From the NCBI GenBank assembly GCA_938084685.1, contig CALKGE010000013.1, positions 1-64,000 of the forward strand: 64,000 nucleotides of DNA. The letters run 5' to 3'. This stretch comes from an uncultured Pirellulaceae bacterium. GTDB taxonomy: Bacteria > Planctomycetota > Planctomycetia > Pirellulales > Pirellulaceae. The notes under the pieces were generated by a model that did no database searches, was not told where the DNA came from, and was given only the letters and a program-made list of their open reading frames with translations. A program made the position numbers and the translations under genes. Positions within the stretch are counted from its first letter, which is position 1. The number at the start of each line of letters is the position of its first letter. Positions 1-7,658 of the stretch are shown one piece after another.

Positions 1-1042
1 AGAACGGCGACGTTACGGATACTTATACCTATTCAGCATTTGGTTTGGTGAGACGGTGGCCAGCACAGGCACCACAATCAATCCGTACCGCTACAACGGG
101 AAGCTCGGTTATCAGTACAACGAAGAAACGGATGATTACTACGTGCGGGCACGGACGTACGAACCGACGATTGCAAGGTGGTATTCAAAAGACCGGCTTG
201 CGGAACTGGAGCAATACAAGAATTACCTTTATGCCTCTAACTCCCCGATAGATCTAAGTGATCCATCTGGGCTTGTTGCAATAGAGTCCATAAAAGAAGA
301 ATTGTCTGGTAAATGCTCGCAGAACAAAAGTGAACGAGAAGGCTATGTTCATTGGCGATGGCATTTTTGGTCCAGATTTAACCAATTTGAAAATAGGTTT
401 TCCGGTTGGCCTTGCCCAAATAGCCGGTATGGTTATTTTATTCAGAGAGTTTTGTTATATTGCGACATAAAATCTTGCAACGATACTACTAAACCTTGCC
501 CTATTTATGAGGCGTCGGATGATATCAGACTACCTCAGCCAGGTCTTAAACCACTTGAATTTCTTGAGGCCCATCTAGTAGTATTAAGGCCTGGGGAAAA
601 ACTTCCGATAGACAAAGGGTTGGTGGCCTGCCAACCAGGGACTTGTGGCTTTACTGAAGTCGTTGGAAGACTTAGGTTCGTTTGCGGTGGCAACGGCGTA
701 AATTTGCGTAATAGTCCCGATTGGAAGACAGGATACAAAAGATTCTTCAATGTTCCCTGTCAAGCCATCGGAGGTGGGCCACCTAACAAGGGATATTATT
801 ACGTCAAGGAAAATCCGATTTTGCCGCCCAAAGAGTGGGAGAAGGCAGTTGTGGATGAAGGTGAGAGTCGTAGAGTCATTAGAGCTGAGTGGAATTGTTG
901 TAACAGCTCTTGTAGTGGATCTGAAGACGCCTGCAAGTTTACGGCATGGCCATCACGAAAGTATAACAGTGATAAAAAATCCTCAAATCAACCAGCAAAT
1001 AGTGCGGATCCATTTTATCCGTGGGAAATCCCAATATTCTAG
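1..1042 (+). CDS. RHS/YD-repeat protein, 3' part, frameshifted
   Basis: This is the C-terminal end of an RHS-repeat protein whose start lies left of the window. Bases 3-44 read NGDVTDTYTYSAFG, the usual run-in to an RHS core. The core then continues in another frame from about base 50 with NPYRYNGKLGYQ, YYVRARTYEPTIARW and ending in DLSDPSGL. A tandem copy of ttggt (40-44 and 45-49) causes the shift: removing one copy restores AFGETVASTG exactly. As written, the upstream frame stops at 251. Alternatively a new protein could start at the GTG at 56. The roughly 255 residues after DPSGL are cysteine-rich (pairs such as NCCNSSC) and I do not recognise them; by position they correspond to the variable tip that is often a toxin or effector in RHS proteins. 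Confidence 0.75.
   Translation, partial: ERRRYGYLYLFSIWFGETVASTGTTINPYRYNGKLGYQYNEETDDYYVRARTYEPTIARWYSKDRLAELEQYKNYLYASNSPIDLSDPSGLVAIESIKEELSGKCSQNKSEREGYVHWRWHFWSRFNQFENRFSGWPCPNSRYGYFIQRVLLYCDIKSCNDTTKPCPIYEASDDIRLPQPGLKPLEFLEAHLVVLRPGEKLPIDKGLVACQPGTCGFTEVVGRLRFVCGGNGVNLRNSPDWKTGYKRFFNVPCQAIGGGPPNKGYYYVKENPILPPKEWEKAVVDEGESRRVIRAEWNCCNSSCSGSEDACKFTAWPSRKYNSDKKSSNQPANSADPFYPWEIPIF
40..49 (+). repeat. 5-bp tandem duplication causing the RHS frameshift
   Basis: The pentamer ttggt occurs twice in direct succession. With one copy the RHS reading frame is continuous through the AFG-ETVASTG junction; with two copies the frame shifts by +2 and ends at a stop at 251. Confidence 0.7.
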
Positions 1043-1262
1043 TTTCTTTAGCTTTTGAAGAACTGGGGATCCTTTGGTCGCCGATTCTCAAAATGCACTT
1101 ATTGGCCCCTCATTGCGGCAACCTAAATTACCGGTGAATTTGAGTGACAGCAATGAGAAACGGTTAAGTAGTAATCTGATTCGATTTTAATGAAAAACGT
1201 TATTTCATACGAGCCAGTTTTGTGTGGTCAATAGATTCATTGCTCGCAATTAGGAGTAAACC

Positions 1263-2882
1263 ATGAAAGACATTCTTCTCGCATTGGTCGTAATCTCCCT
1301 GCCTCTTTCTACACTCTTCGCTCAGGTCGAGGATACGACTCAGGTCAATGATTTCATCGTGGTGATTGCCGAGAAATCAGAATTGAGGGACGGTAATGAT
1401 GTCGTTGGAACAGTTGAGCGTGGCGATATCCTTCTTGTATTAGAAGTGAAAGACGATCCGTTTCTAGTGGTAAACTGTTCAGTTAACACTCCTTGGACGG
1501 TGAAATATAAAGCAACTAGAGGCATGATAAATCGTGCAGATGTAATTCACATAGATGGAGCAATCGATTTCTTTACGAAATCCATAAGACAGAATCCACA
1601 GGCGTACTGGGATTTTTACAACCGAGGTTATGTGTGGCTTCATCATTATGAGGAGTGTGCCCTTGAGGAATACATGGACAAGGCACTCAAGGATTTCAAC
1701 GCAGTATTACGACTTAATCCACAATACGTTATCGCAAATCGTGATAATGTCCGAGCCGCCAATCTCGTCGTGGTAATTGCCGGAAAAGCAAAATTGAAGG
1801 TGGGAGACGATGTTATTGGCACTCTTAACCGCGGCGACATTCGTTCTTTCCATGACGTAAAGGACGATTCTTTCGAGGTATATCTTACTGAGGGTAACCC
1901 TTGGCCCGGAACTGAAGGCTGGATTAGCCGCACGGACGTCATTCATCTGGATTTTGCAATTGGTTTTTTTACCAAAGCCATAAATCAGAATCCAAAGGCC
2001 TATTGGGATTTCTATAACCGAGGTCTTGTGTGGCGTAGTTCAGGTTACGACGACAAGGCATTCGAGGATTTCAGTGAAGCAATACGAATTAATCCGCAGT
2101 ATCTAGATGCTTACAAGAGTCGAGCTGAAATATCGTGGTTTTCCCAAAGGTACGACAAAGCGATCAAGGATTACAGCAAAGTGATTCAACTTGATGCGGA
2201 AGATTCGTATGCTTACCGAGATCGAGCCAACTTGTATAGGAAAACAGGGGACGACGACAAGGCGATCGAAGATTACAGTAAATTGATTCAATTCGATTCG
2301 GAGGATTCGGATGTTTACCTGAGCCGAGCCTTATCATGGATGCGAAAAGACAACTACGACCAAGCGATCAAAGATTATGACGAAGTGATTCGGCTCGCTC
2401 CAGAGCGCTCGGCTGCCTATAGTTATCGAGGCGGTGCTTATGAGAAAAAAGGGGACTACGCTAAAGCAATCTCTGATTATAAAGTGGCCATCCACACAGA
2501 CGGAGGGGCTTATTCTTACAACGACCTTGCATGGCTCTTTGCGACTTGTCCTGACGCCCGTTACCGAAATGAAAAAGAGGCCGTTAGGTACGCGGAAAAA
2601 GCTTGTGAGCGTTCTGGATCACAATTTGCGTTTACAGGTCGGAAACGTGGGGCAGCGGACCCTAAGTACATTGTTACTCTCGCCGCAGCTTATGCCGCTA
2701 ACGGAGATTTTGTTGAAGCGATCAAACACCTCCGACAAGTAATGAAAGAGGATCCTGTCAAATTTCCAAAGAGTTTCTTGTTAGACGAGTCAGTGAAAAC
2801 AGACCTTAGAGAATCGATCAAACTCCATAGGAAAATGTTGGCCGCCTTCGAGGCAGGCAAGCCATACGTTGACAAGCCCTAA
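1263..2882 (+). CDS. Exported TPR protein with duplicated SH3-like modules
   Basis: The 539-residue product begins with a signal peptide (about residues 1-20, ending LFAQ) and is probably periplasmic or cell-surface. Residues about 31-130 and 168-260 are two copies of one module: an SH3-like strand region (FIVVIAEKSELRDGNDVVGT versus LVVVIAGKAKLKVGDDVIGT), a link ending in R(A/T)DVIH, and a TPR-type helix pair ending in YWDFYNRG. Further TPRs follow (AFEDFSEAIRINP, AIKDYSKVIQLD, AIEDYSKLIQFD, AIKDYDEVIRLAP) to about residue 420. A final helical part with AEKACERSG resembles the end of other planctomycete TPR proteins. TPRs usually mediate protein-protein contacts; no partner can be inferred. 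The start has a good ribosome site (aggag, 6-7 bases upstream). It is 220 bp downstream of the RHS gene in the same direction. Confidence 0.8.
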   Translation: MKDILLALVVISLPLSTLFAQVEDTTQVNDFIVVIAEKSELRDGNDVVGTVERGDILLVLEVKDDPFLVVNCSVNTPWTVKYKATRGMINRADVIHIDGAIDFFTKSIRQNPQAYWDFYNRGYVWLHHYEECALEEYMDKALKDFNAVLRLNPQYVIANRDNVRAANLVVVIAGKAKLKVGDDVIGTLNRGDIRSFHDVKDDSFEVYLTEGNPWPGTEGWISRTDVIHLDFAIGFFTKAINQNPKAYWDFYNRGLVWRSSGYDDKAFEDFSEAIRINPQYLDAYKSRAEISWFSQRYDKAIKDYSKVIQLDAEDSYAYRDRANLYRKTGDDDKAIEDYSKLIQFDSEDSDVYLSRALSWMRKDNYDQAIKDYDEVIRLAPERSAAYSYRGGAYEKKGDYAKAISDYKVAIHTDGGAYSYNDLAWLFATCPDARYRNEKEAVRYAEKACERSGSQFAFTGRKRGAADPKYIVTLAAAYAANGDFVEAIKHLRQVMKEDPVKFPKSFLLDESVKTDLRESIKLHRKMLAAFEAGKPYVDKP

Positions 2883-2931
2883 TGATGTGTGATCTTCGTA
2901 GTGGACCAAGGGTGTTCATGCTATAGCCGGT

Positions 2932-3405
2932 TTAACCCAAACCGTATAAATCGCTCGGTGGTACAATACCTGATCCGTCTATTGCTTCTGGTGGTACTCC
3001 TGTCGATGCTACCACAGGAATGTCAAGAACTTCACCTGGAGGCGGCGGTGTAGTTGTTGTTGGTAATGCCAAAATAAATTTATCTGTCGGCGGAAATTCA
3101 TCTGGATTCTTACGCCCAGATTCTATGTCAGCCACAACCTTGCACACTTGTTCGTAGCTCTCGTTAGCAACTGGACGGTAATATTCAAACGCATCTTGAA
3201 TATCCGACGGAACGAGTAGAACACTCAACGCTCCCATAAAAAATTTCGCAACGAATACAAGGTACTTGCCGACTCTTCCTATCAACCTTCCAGAGTTCGG
3301 GGGTGTCTCACTGACTGTCATAGAAACCGAACTATCTAAACTACGGTTTTTAAGAAGTTCCCGGACTTCCCTCACTTCCTCAGGTGTTAATTGGTCGTCG
3401 CTCAT
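2932..3405 (-). CDS. Hypothetical protein with one membrane segment
   Basis: This 157-residue product is not recognised. The N-terminal third is charged and helical (TPEEVREVRELLKN). A hydrophobic stretch at about residues 48-66 (YLVFVAKFFMGALSVLLV) is a likely single membrane segment. The C-terminal third is rich in threonine and proline (PTTTTPPPP), like a flexible linker or surface tail. It has a strong ribosome site (gggaggggattat before ATG), so it is probably expressed. It is convergent with the TPR gene, with 49 bp between the stops. It lies in a stretch that looks horizontally acquired, between the RHS/TPR genes and an insertion-sequence remnant. Confidence 0.6.
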   Translation of the reverse strand: MSDDQLTPEEVREVRELLKNRSLDSSVSMTVSETPPNSGRLIGRVGKYLVFVAKFFMGALSVLLVPSDIQDAFEYYRPVANESYEQVCKVVADIESGRKNPDEFPPTDKFILALPTTTTPPPPGEVLDIPVVASTGVPPEAIDGSGIVPPSDLYGLG

Positions 3406-3439
3406 ATAATCCCCTCCCTTTAACTAAGCCCTCTTGATT

Positions 3440-3559
3440 TCAGTCGTTGTCGTAACCCCAATACTCTTCCGCGTGTAGGTCACGCATGTAGTCCTCAATA
3501 ACTTCTTCAGGATTCCGATTGCCGCAGCAATGTCTGATGAATATGGACCTACGAATCAA
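3440..3559 (-). CDS. Possible micro-ORF or gene remnant, acidic C-terminus
   Basis: A 39-codon frame starting at TTG ends 35 bp before the start of the 157-residue protein on the same strand. The peptide contains HCCGNRNPEEVIEDYMRD and ends in WGYDND, which looks like the acidic C-terminal end of a real protein and not random codons. There is no ATG start and no clear ribosome site, so it may be the surviving tail of a broken gene. It overlaps the opposite-strand micro-ORF at 3530-3646; at most one of the two is likely real. Confidence 0.2.
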   Translation of the reverse strand: MIRRSIFIRHCCGNRNPEEVIEDYMRDLHAEEYWGYDND

Positions 3560-3646
3560 GGACTCGTATTAGCTGGAATTATCGGCGGCCTTGGAGTAGG
3601 TACGTGGATAACTGGAATGCTTCTAACTTGGTGGCACCACGGGTAA
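3530..3646 (+). CDS. Possible 38-residue membrane micro-protein
   Basis: An ATG-initiated frame encodes a short peptide with a central hydrophobic, glycine-rich stretch (LVLAGIIGGLGVGTWITGML) followed by TWWHHG. It could be a single-span membrane peptide. No convincing ribosome site precedes it, and there is no family I can name. It overlaps a minus-strand micro-ORF. Confidence 0.2.
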   Translation: MSDEYGPTNQGLVLAGIIGGLGVGTWITGMLLTWWHHG

Positions 3647-3752
3647 GTCACGTTACCTGAGAGAAGCGTAGGTAACAGTTTCTCCGACACCGGGTTTCTG
3701 CGGCTCCCGTACCGGAAGCGTCCCATTAATTGTTGAAAGTTGAAAAGTGGTC

Positions 3753-3781
3753 TTCCAAAGGCGACACTGTCGCCTTTGGAA
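3753..3781. repeat. Near-perfect 29-bp palindrome upstream of the transposase remnant
   Basis: Arms of 14 bp (ttccaaaggcgaca and its complement) surround a single central base. An outer pair tgaaagtt (3734-3741) and aactttca (3788-3795) can extend the hairpin. It lies 45 bp before the transposase ATG, so it may be a regulatory hairpin of the element or part of its end. An IS-terminus role cannot be proved without intact copies. Confidence 0.6.
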
Positions 3782-3825
3782 ACATTAACTTTCATACGTC
3801 GGTAGAAGCCGACGGGGAGACCACC

Positions 3826-4357
3826 ATGGATCACTCTAATCTTTTACAAACACTGGGACAAGTTTCCTCTGATCAAGTGTCGGAAGTTTTTCGTCAGCAC
3901 CTTCGCGGTGCGGTACTTCAGATGATCAGCGATGTTATGGCCGAAGAAGTCACGTCGCTTGGCGGCCCGAAGCATCGACCCGTCGCATGCGGGTATTTTC
4001 GAGCTGGCAGTAGTTCAGGGCGAGTGATCTACGAAGGGGATCGCGAGGATGTTGTTCGCCCCAGAGTCCGTCAGTGGCAGGAGCGGCGGCAGTTCATGCG
4101 AAGTGCTGCTGGAGACCTACCAGGCAGCGAGCGATTCGACCCAACTCAAAGCGTCAATCGTCGAAGCCCTGGCAGCCGGCGTTAGCACACGCGATCTGGG
4201 CAGCGTCCAACGCGAGAAGGCGCCTGGAGTCAGCAAGTCGAACGTTTTGCGGCATTGGCAATCGGTTGGGCATAAGTATGTTGAACAGCTTCGAGGCGTT
4301 GATCTGTCGACTTCTGACTGGGTTATATTGATGCTCGATGGGATACGCTTAGCGACA
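3826..4357 (+). pseudogene. IS256-family (mutator) transposase remnant
   Basis: The reading starts at ATG 3826 after a ggggag ribosome site and gives MDHSNLLQTLGQVSSDQV, then YFRAGSSSGRVIYEGDRED in frame 1. Homologous reading then continues in frame 2 from about 4075 (SSCEVLLETYQAASDS, SIVEALAAGVSTRDLG, VSKSNVLRHWQSVG). The gene is therefore frameshifted around 4070-4085. It stops resembling a transposase after WVILMLDGIRLA, where the Asp is the likely first catalytic residue of the DDE triad; the rest of the catalytic domain is missing. The lost part is replaced by hairpin-rich DNA at 4373-4453. The element is therefore inactive. Confidence 0.75.
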
Positions 4358-4372
4358 GGTACAAACTTTCGA

Positions 4373-4453
4373 CGGCAGTGGCTTTTTTTCAGTCGCTTAC
4401 GCTCCTTCAAAAAAAGCCACCGCCGATTGTTGGTTTGTTTTTTCAAAACAAAC
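4373..4453. repeat. Two adjacent hairpins at the broken transposase end
   Basis: The first inverted repeat pairs 4373-4389 with 4409-4425 (17-bp arms, one mismatch, containing T7/A7 tracts, 19-base loop). The second pairs gtttgtttt (4433-4441) with aaaacaaac (4445-4453) around a 3-base loop. Both lie just downstream of the minus-strand gluconolactonase-like gene, so they may act as its transcription terminator. They could also be part of a small repeat element inserted in the transposase. Confidence 0.5.
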
Positions 4454-4542
4454 ACGTTACGTTTTTAATCAGAGGCCACATCGAGTTTCAACAACAAACG
4501 GGACATCCCCGGCTCCTCTTATTTAACAGAGACGTCAACTGT

Positions 4543-5676
4543 TTAGCAGAAGTGAGCTCCTTTGGTGGGCGTGTAGACTGCATACAGCGATGAACTGCCA
4601 CACATGAACAGCCTATTGCGTTTGGTACCACCAAAGCAGACATTGGCACAAATCTCTGGCAGCAAAATCTGTCCAATACGTTTCCCATCGGGGTTAAAGA
4701 TGTGCACGCCATCGTAACCGTCACCAACCCAGCCAGCACTAGCCCAGATATTGCCATCTTCATCACAACGGATACCATCGGCGAAACCACCTTTCTTTTC
4801 GGTGTTTCCTTTTTCGTCGGTCATTTCCATCATCATGGATGCATATTCCTTACCATGCTTGAGATCCGTTTCTTCAACGACATCCCAGACCTTGATGTTG
4901 CGAGGAGCATCATCATAATGGCTGGCACCGGTATCTGCGACATACAGTTTCTTGTAATCGGGTGAGAAGCAGAGCCCATTAGGCTTGTAGATTTCATCGG
5001 TCAGCTTGATCAGCTTGCCAGTTTTTACTTCAAACCGGTAAATCGCTTCTTTCTGATAGGGCTGAGGCCAGTTGTCCGTTTTCTCAGCTTTGCGACCCTC
5101 GTAATCCATCAGTCCACCGTAACCCGGGTCGGTGAAGAAGATGTCTCCGGTGGCTGGGTGAACCACTGCATCGTTGGGGGCATTCAGCGATTTTCCGCCA
5201 TAGGTGCTGGCTAGTTCCGAACGAGTTCCATCGTATTCGTAGCGAGCCAGAGTACGTGTCAGATGTTCACAGGATATCTGACGGCCCTGAAGATCAAAGG
5301 TGTTCCCGTTGCTATTATTGGCAGGGCTGCGAAACGTCGACACGTGCCCGTCTTCTTCCATCCAACGCAATTGGGTGTTGTTAGGGATATCGCTCCAGAC
5401 CAGGTACCGTCCCACGCCGTTCCAGGCGCATCCTTCGGCCCAGATCATTTCCGGATCGTTATAGAGACGCATGATCGCGGCGTTGCCCTGTTTATACTTG
5501 GCGAATTCATCTTCAATCACAACGATATCTGGATCGGGATAACGGACAGGTTGTGTACCTGGGCCATAATCCCGAGCTGAAAGTTTGTTATTGCTTGCAA
5601 TAGAGGATACAGCTGCCGTCGCAGTGGCAGCCAGCATAAAGTTTCTCCGACTTAGTCCTGAACTATGTTGTTTCAT
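4543..5676 (-). CDS. SMP-30/gluconolactonase-family protein, Tat-exported
   Basis: The 377-residue product has a twin-arginine signal (SRRNFML at residues 9-15, then an alanine-rich stretch) and is probably folded before export. The rest fits the SMP-30/gluconolactonase/LRE beta-propeller family: WAEGCAWNGVGRYLVWSDI, PNDAVVHPATGDIFFTDPGYG, KPNGLCFSPDYKKLYVADTG, FADGIRCDEDGNIWAS, and an end reading LYAVYTPTKGAH. Family members are calcium-dependent enzymes that hydrolyse sugar lactones; the substrate here is unknown. It is transcribed divergently from the AhpD-like gene, with a hairpin in the shared promoter region. Confidence 0.85.
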   Translation of the reverse strand: MKQHSSGLSRRNFMLAATATAAVSSIASNNKLSARDYGPGTQPVRYPDPDIVVIEDEFAKYKQGNAAIMRLYNDPEMIWAEGCAWNGVGRYLVWSDIPNNTQLRWMEEDGHVSTFRSPANNSNGNTFDLQGRQISCEHLTRTLARYEYDGTRSELASTYGGKSLNAPNDAVVHPATGDIFFTDPGYGGLMDYEGRKAEKTDNWPQPYQKEAIYRFEVKTGKLIKLTDEIYKPNGLCFSPDYKKLYVADTGASHYDDAPRNIKVWDVVEETDLKHGKEYASMMMEMTDEKGNTEKKGGFADGIRCDEDGNIWASAGWVGDGYDGVHIFNPDGKRIGQILLPEICANVCFGGTKRNRLFMCGSSSLYAVYTPTKGAHFC

Positions 5677-5728
5677 GTCATGAACCCAATATTAATAATG
5701 CGTGAAATCGTCTGAAAATAATTTTTGG

Positions 5729-5763
5729 GCGGGTATCACCGCTCCGTGCGGTCATTACCCCGC
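5729..5763. repeat. Imperfect inverted repeat in a divergent promoter region
   Basis: The sequence gcgggtatcaccgc is followed after 5 bases by an imperfect complement ending in accccgc. It lies between the divergent lactonase-like and AhpD-like genes and could be an operator or an attenuator hairpin. Confidence 0.35.
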
Positions 5764-5858
5764 GAGCTTCTTCGTTATATCACAATTCAACTTCAATATG
5801 TTACAACGGAATGGACGTAACAATACCTTTTCCTCACCTCCGCCAAGCAGCAAAAATC

Positions 5859-6290
5859 ATGACCACCGAGCGTATTGCAACCGTGTCGCCGATCGAAGAA
5901 GAGCAGGCATCCGAGCGAGTAGCAGCGGTCTATGCCGACATCAAAGCGACCAAACAAATTGACTTCATCCCCAACTTCTGGAAGGTCCTCGCCGTCAATC
6001 CGGATCTGCTGGAACAGATCTGGCAGCAACTCAAAGGGCTGATGCACCCAGAGGCGGTGGGACGCGAATCGAAGTTGACGCCAGCCATCCGTGAAATGAT
6101 TGCCGTTGCGGTCTCGGCAACCAATGGTTGCAGCTATTGTGTAAATTCACATACAGCCGTGCTGAAGAAACAAGGCATCGACGATGAAACGATCGGTGAA
6201 GTACTGGCAGTTACTGGCCTGTTCAATCAGACCAATGCGTTGGCGGACGGATTTCAGGTTGCCGCGGACGTCTTTCCTCGACTCGACTGA
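5859..6290 (+). CDS. AhpD-like / carboxymuconolactone decarboxylase-family peroxidase-related protein
   Basis: The 143-residue product (starting MTTERIATVSP) belongs to the AhpD/CMD fold. The active-site pattern E-x11-C-x2-C-x3-H is present: E79, then GCSYCVNSH with C91, C94 and H98. Family members reduce peroxides or act on lactones using the CxxC pair, usually in the cytoplasm; no signal peptide is seen. An in-frame ATG at 5811 would add 16 residues, but the family consensus begins near the chosen ATG. The next gene downstream is convergent, with 22 bp between the stops. Confidence 0.8.
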   Translation: MTTERIATVSPIEEEQASERVAAVYADIKATKQIDFIPNFWKVLAVNPDLLEQIWQQLKGLMHPEAVGRESKLTPAIREMIAVAVSATNGCSYCVNSHTAVLKKQGIDDETIGEVLAVTGLFNQTNALADGFQVAADVFPRLD

Positions 6291-6312
6291 CTCAAAAAGT
6301 CAGTAACCACTG

Positions 6313-7491
6313 CTACCGAGCCAGGAAAGCTGCTGCCACAGGTGTAGGGCAGGCGACTTCTTCTCCAGTCGGCTCCAGTGCTCCGGTCTTCTGATTGATA
6401 CGAAAAACAACAATCGTACTGCTTGCCTGATTCAGAGCCAGCAAATAATCGCCTGTTGGAACCACACCAAAGCTTCTGGGAGTACTACCACCTGTTTCCT
6501 GATTTTCAACGTAGGTCAATTTACCGGACTGCTGGTCAATGGAATAAACGACAATTGTGTTGTGTCCACGATTCGACCCGTAGAGGAATTTCCCACTGGG
6601 ATGAACATACATTTCCGCAGTGGACTGACCCGGTTGCTGTTTTTCACCTGGCGGAAGCGTTGAAATCGTTTGCAGCAACTCAAGCGTGCCCGCCTTGCCA
6701 TCGTACTTGTAAGCATTGGCTGTCATATTCAGTTCGTTGATGCCATAACCAAACTGACCGCTGGGATGAAAACTGAAGTGTCTGGGGCCAGCGCCCGGAG
6801 CAGTAGATACTGACGAGTGAATTTTCAGTTCCCCTTTACGAGCATTCATCTTGTAGATCAGTACCTGATCCAGTCCCAGATCACTTACAGCGACGTATTT
6901 ATTAGATGGGTCGACATCGATGGAATGTCCATGGGGTGCTTCCTGTCGTGGATGCACACTTTTCCCTTCATGCTGCACGAACGTAGACGCCGGACTCAAC
7001 TCCCCGTTGCGACCAATTTTATAGGCAGCGATACTCCCGCCGGTGTAATTCGCGACCCCCACAGTCTTTCCCGATTGATCGATCGTCAAATGGCAGGGAT
7101 GTTCACCATGAGTACACTGAGAATTGATTTCTGTCAGCGCTCCGGTCTTCGGATCGATCGCAAAGGATGTGATCCCGCCACCTTTTTCTCCATCAAACGT
7201 TGCATCCTCATTGACGGCATACAAATAGTTGCCACTGGGATGGACAGCCACAAAGGACGGATTGGATGTCCTGGTTGGTTTGTTAACCGGAGTCAGTTTT
7301 CCGGACTTACGATCAAACCGAAACGTATAGATTCCTTCACTTTGGGGGCCGGTATAGGTACCGATATATACCAGGAAGGAGTCCGGGCCGTGATGACCGT
7401 CATGGGCGCGTGCCGAACCAGACACTGCCAGATACACGGACACGGGCACAGCCATTAAACAAGTCGTGGCAAGTAAGCGAGCAAACATCAA
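6313..7491 (-). CDS. Lactonase-family seven-bladed beta-propeller (YbhE/Pgl-like), exported
   Basis: The 392-residue product has a signal peptide (about residues 1-29, ending SARA) followed by a His-rich patch. It then shows the lactonase beta-propeller pattern: VYIGTYTGPQSEGIYTF, NPSFVAVHPSGNYLYAVNE, EHPCHLTIDQSGKTVGVANY, PRHFSFHPSGQFGYGINE, and PRSFGVVPTGDYLLALNQ near the C-terminus. This family includes cytoplasmic 6-phosphogluconolactonase (YbhE) and related enzymes, but the signal peptide argues against a role in the pentose phosphate pathway. The substrate is unknown. It is unrelated in sequence to the SMP-30-type protein 1.8 kb away. Confidence 0.85.
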   Translation of the reverse strand: MMFARLLATTCLMAVPVSVYLAVSGSARAHDGHHGPDSFLVYIGTYTGPQSEGIYTFRFDRKSGKLTPVNKPTRTSNPSFVAVHPSGNYLYAVNEDATFDGEKGGGITSFAIDPKTGALTEINSQCTHGEHPCHLTIDQSGKTVGVANYTGGSIAAYKIGRNGELSPASTFVQHEGKSVHPRQEAPHGHSIDVDPSNKYVAVSDLGLDQVLIYKMNARKGELKIHSSVSTAPGAGPRHFSFHPSGQFGYGINELNMTANAYKYDGKAGTLELLQTISTLPPGEKQQPGQSTAEMYVHPSGKFLYGSNRGHNTIVVYSIDQQSGKLTYVENQETGGSTPRSFGVVPTGDYLLALNQASSTIVVFRINQKTGALEPTGEEVACPTPVAAAFLAR

Positions 7492-7579
7492 ATGTCTCCA
7501 GTTCTCCAGTTGTTGGCTTCCAAGGTTTCCAGTGGGCTGCGTTCAGGGCAAGCACTGGTTGAGTGATTCATATTATCAC

Positions 7580-7630
7580 AAAAAAACCTCCGCGTAGAAC
7601 CGACTGTGATTGTCGTGGACCGCGGAGGTT
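7580..7630 (-). terminator. Rho-independent terminator of the nrd operon
   Basis: Read on the minus strand, a perfect 10-bp stem (aacctccgcg at 7621-7630 pairing with 7585-7594) is followed by a run of seven T. It starts about 30 bp after the nrdB stop codon. Confidence 0.8.
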
Positions 7631-7658
7631 ACGAAAGAGGTTTTTTGAGTGGGAGTGA

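Larger units (their letters stand above)
3406..3825. other. Gene-poor accessory spacer with inverted repeats
   Basis: Apart from two doubtful micro-ORFs this stretch has no supported gene. It contains a gttacct/aggtaac inverted repeat (about 3650-3675) and the strong palindrome at 3753-3781. It probably includes the left flank of the decayed IS256-type element. Confidence 0.4.
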
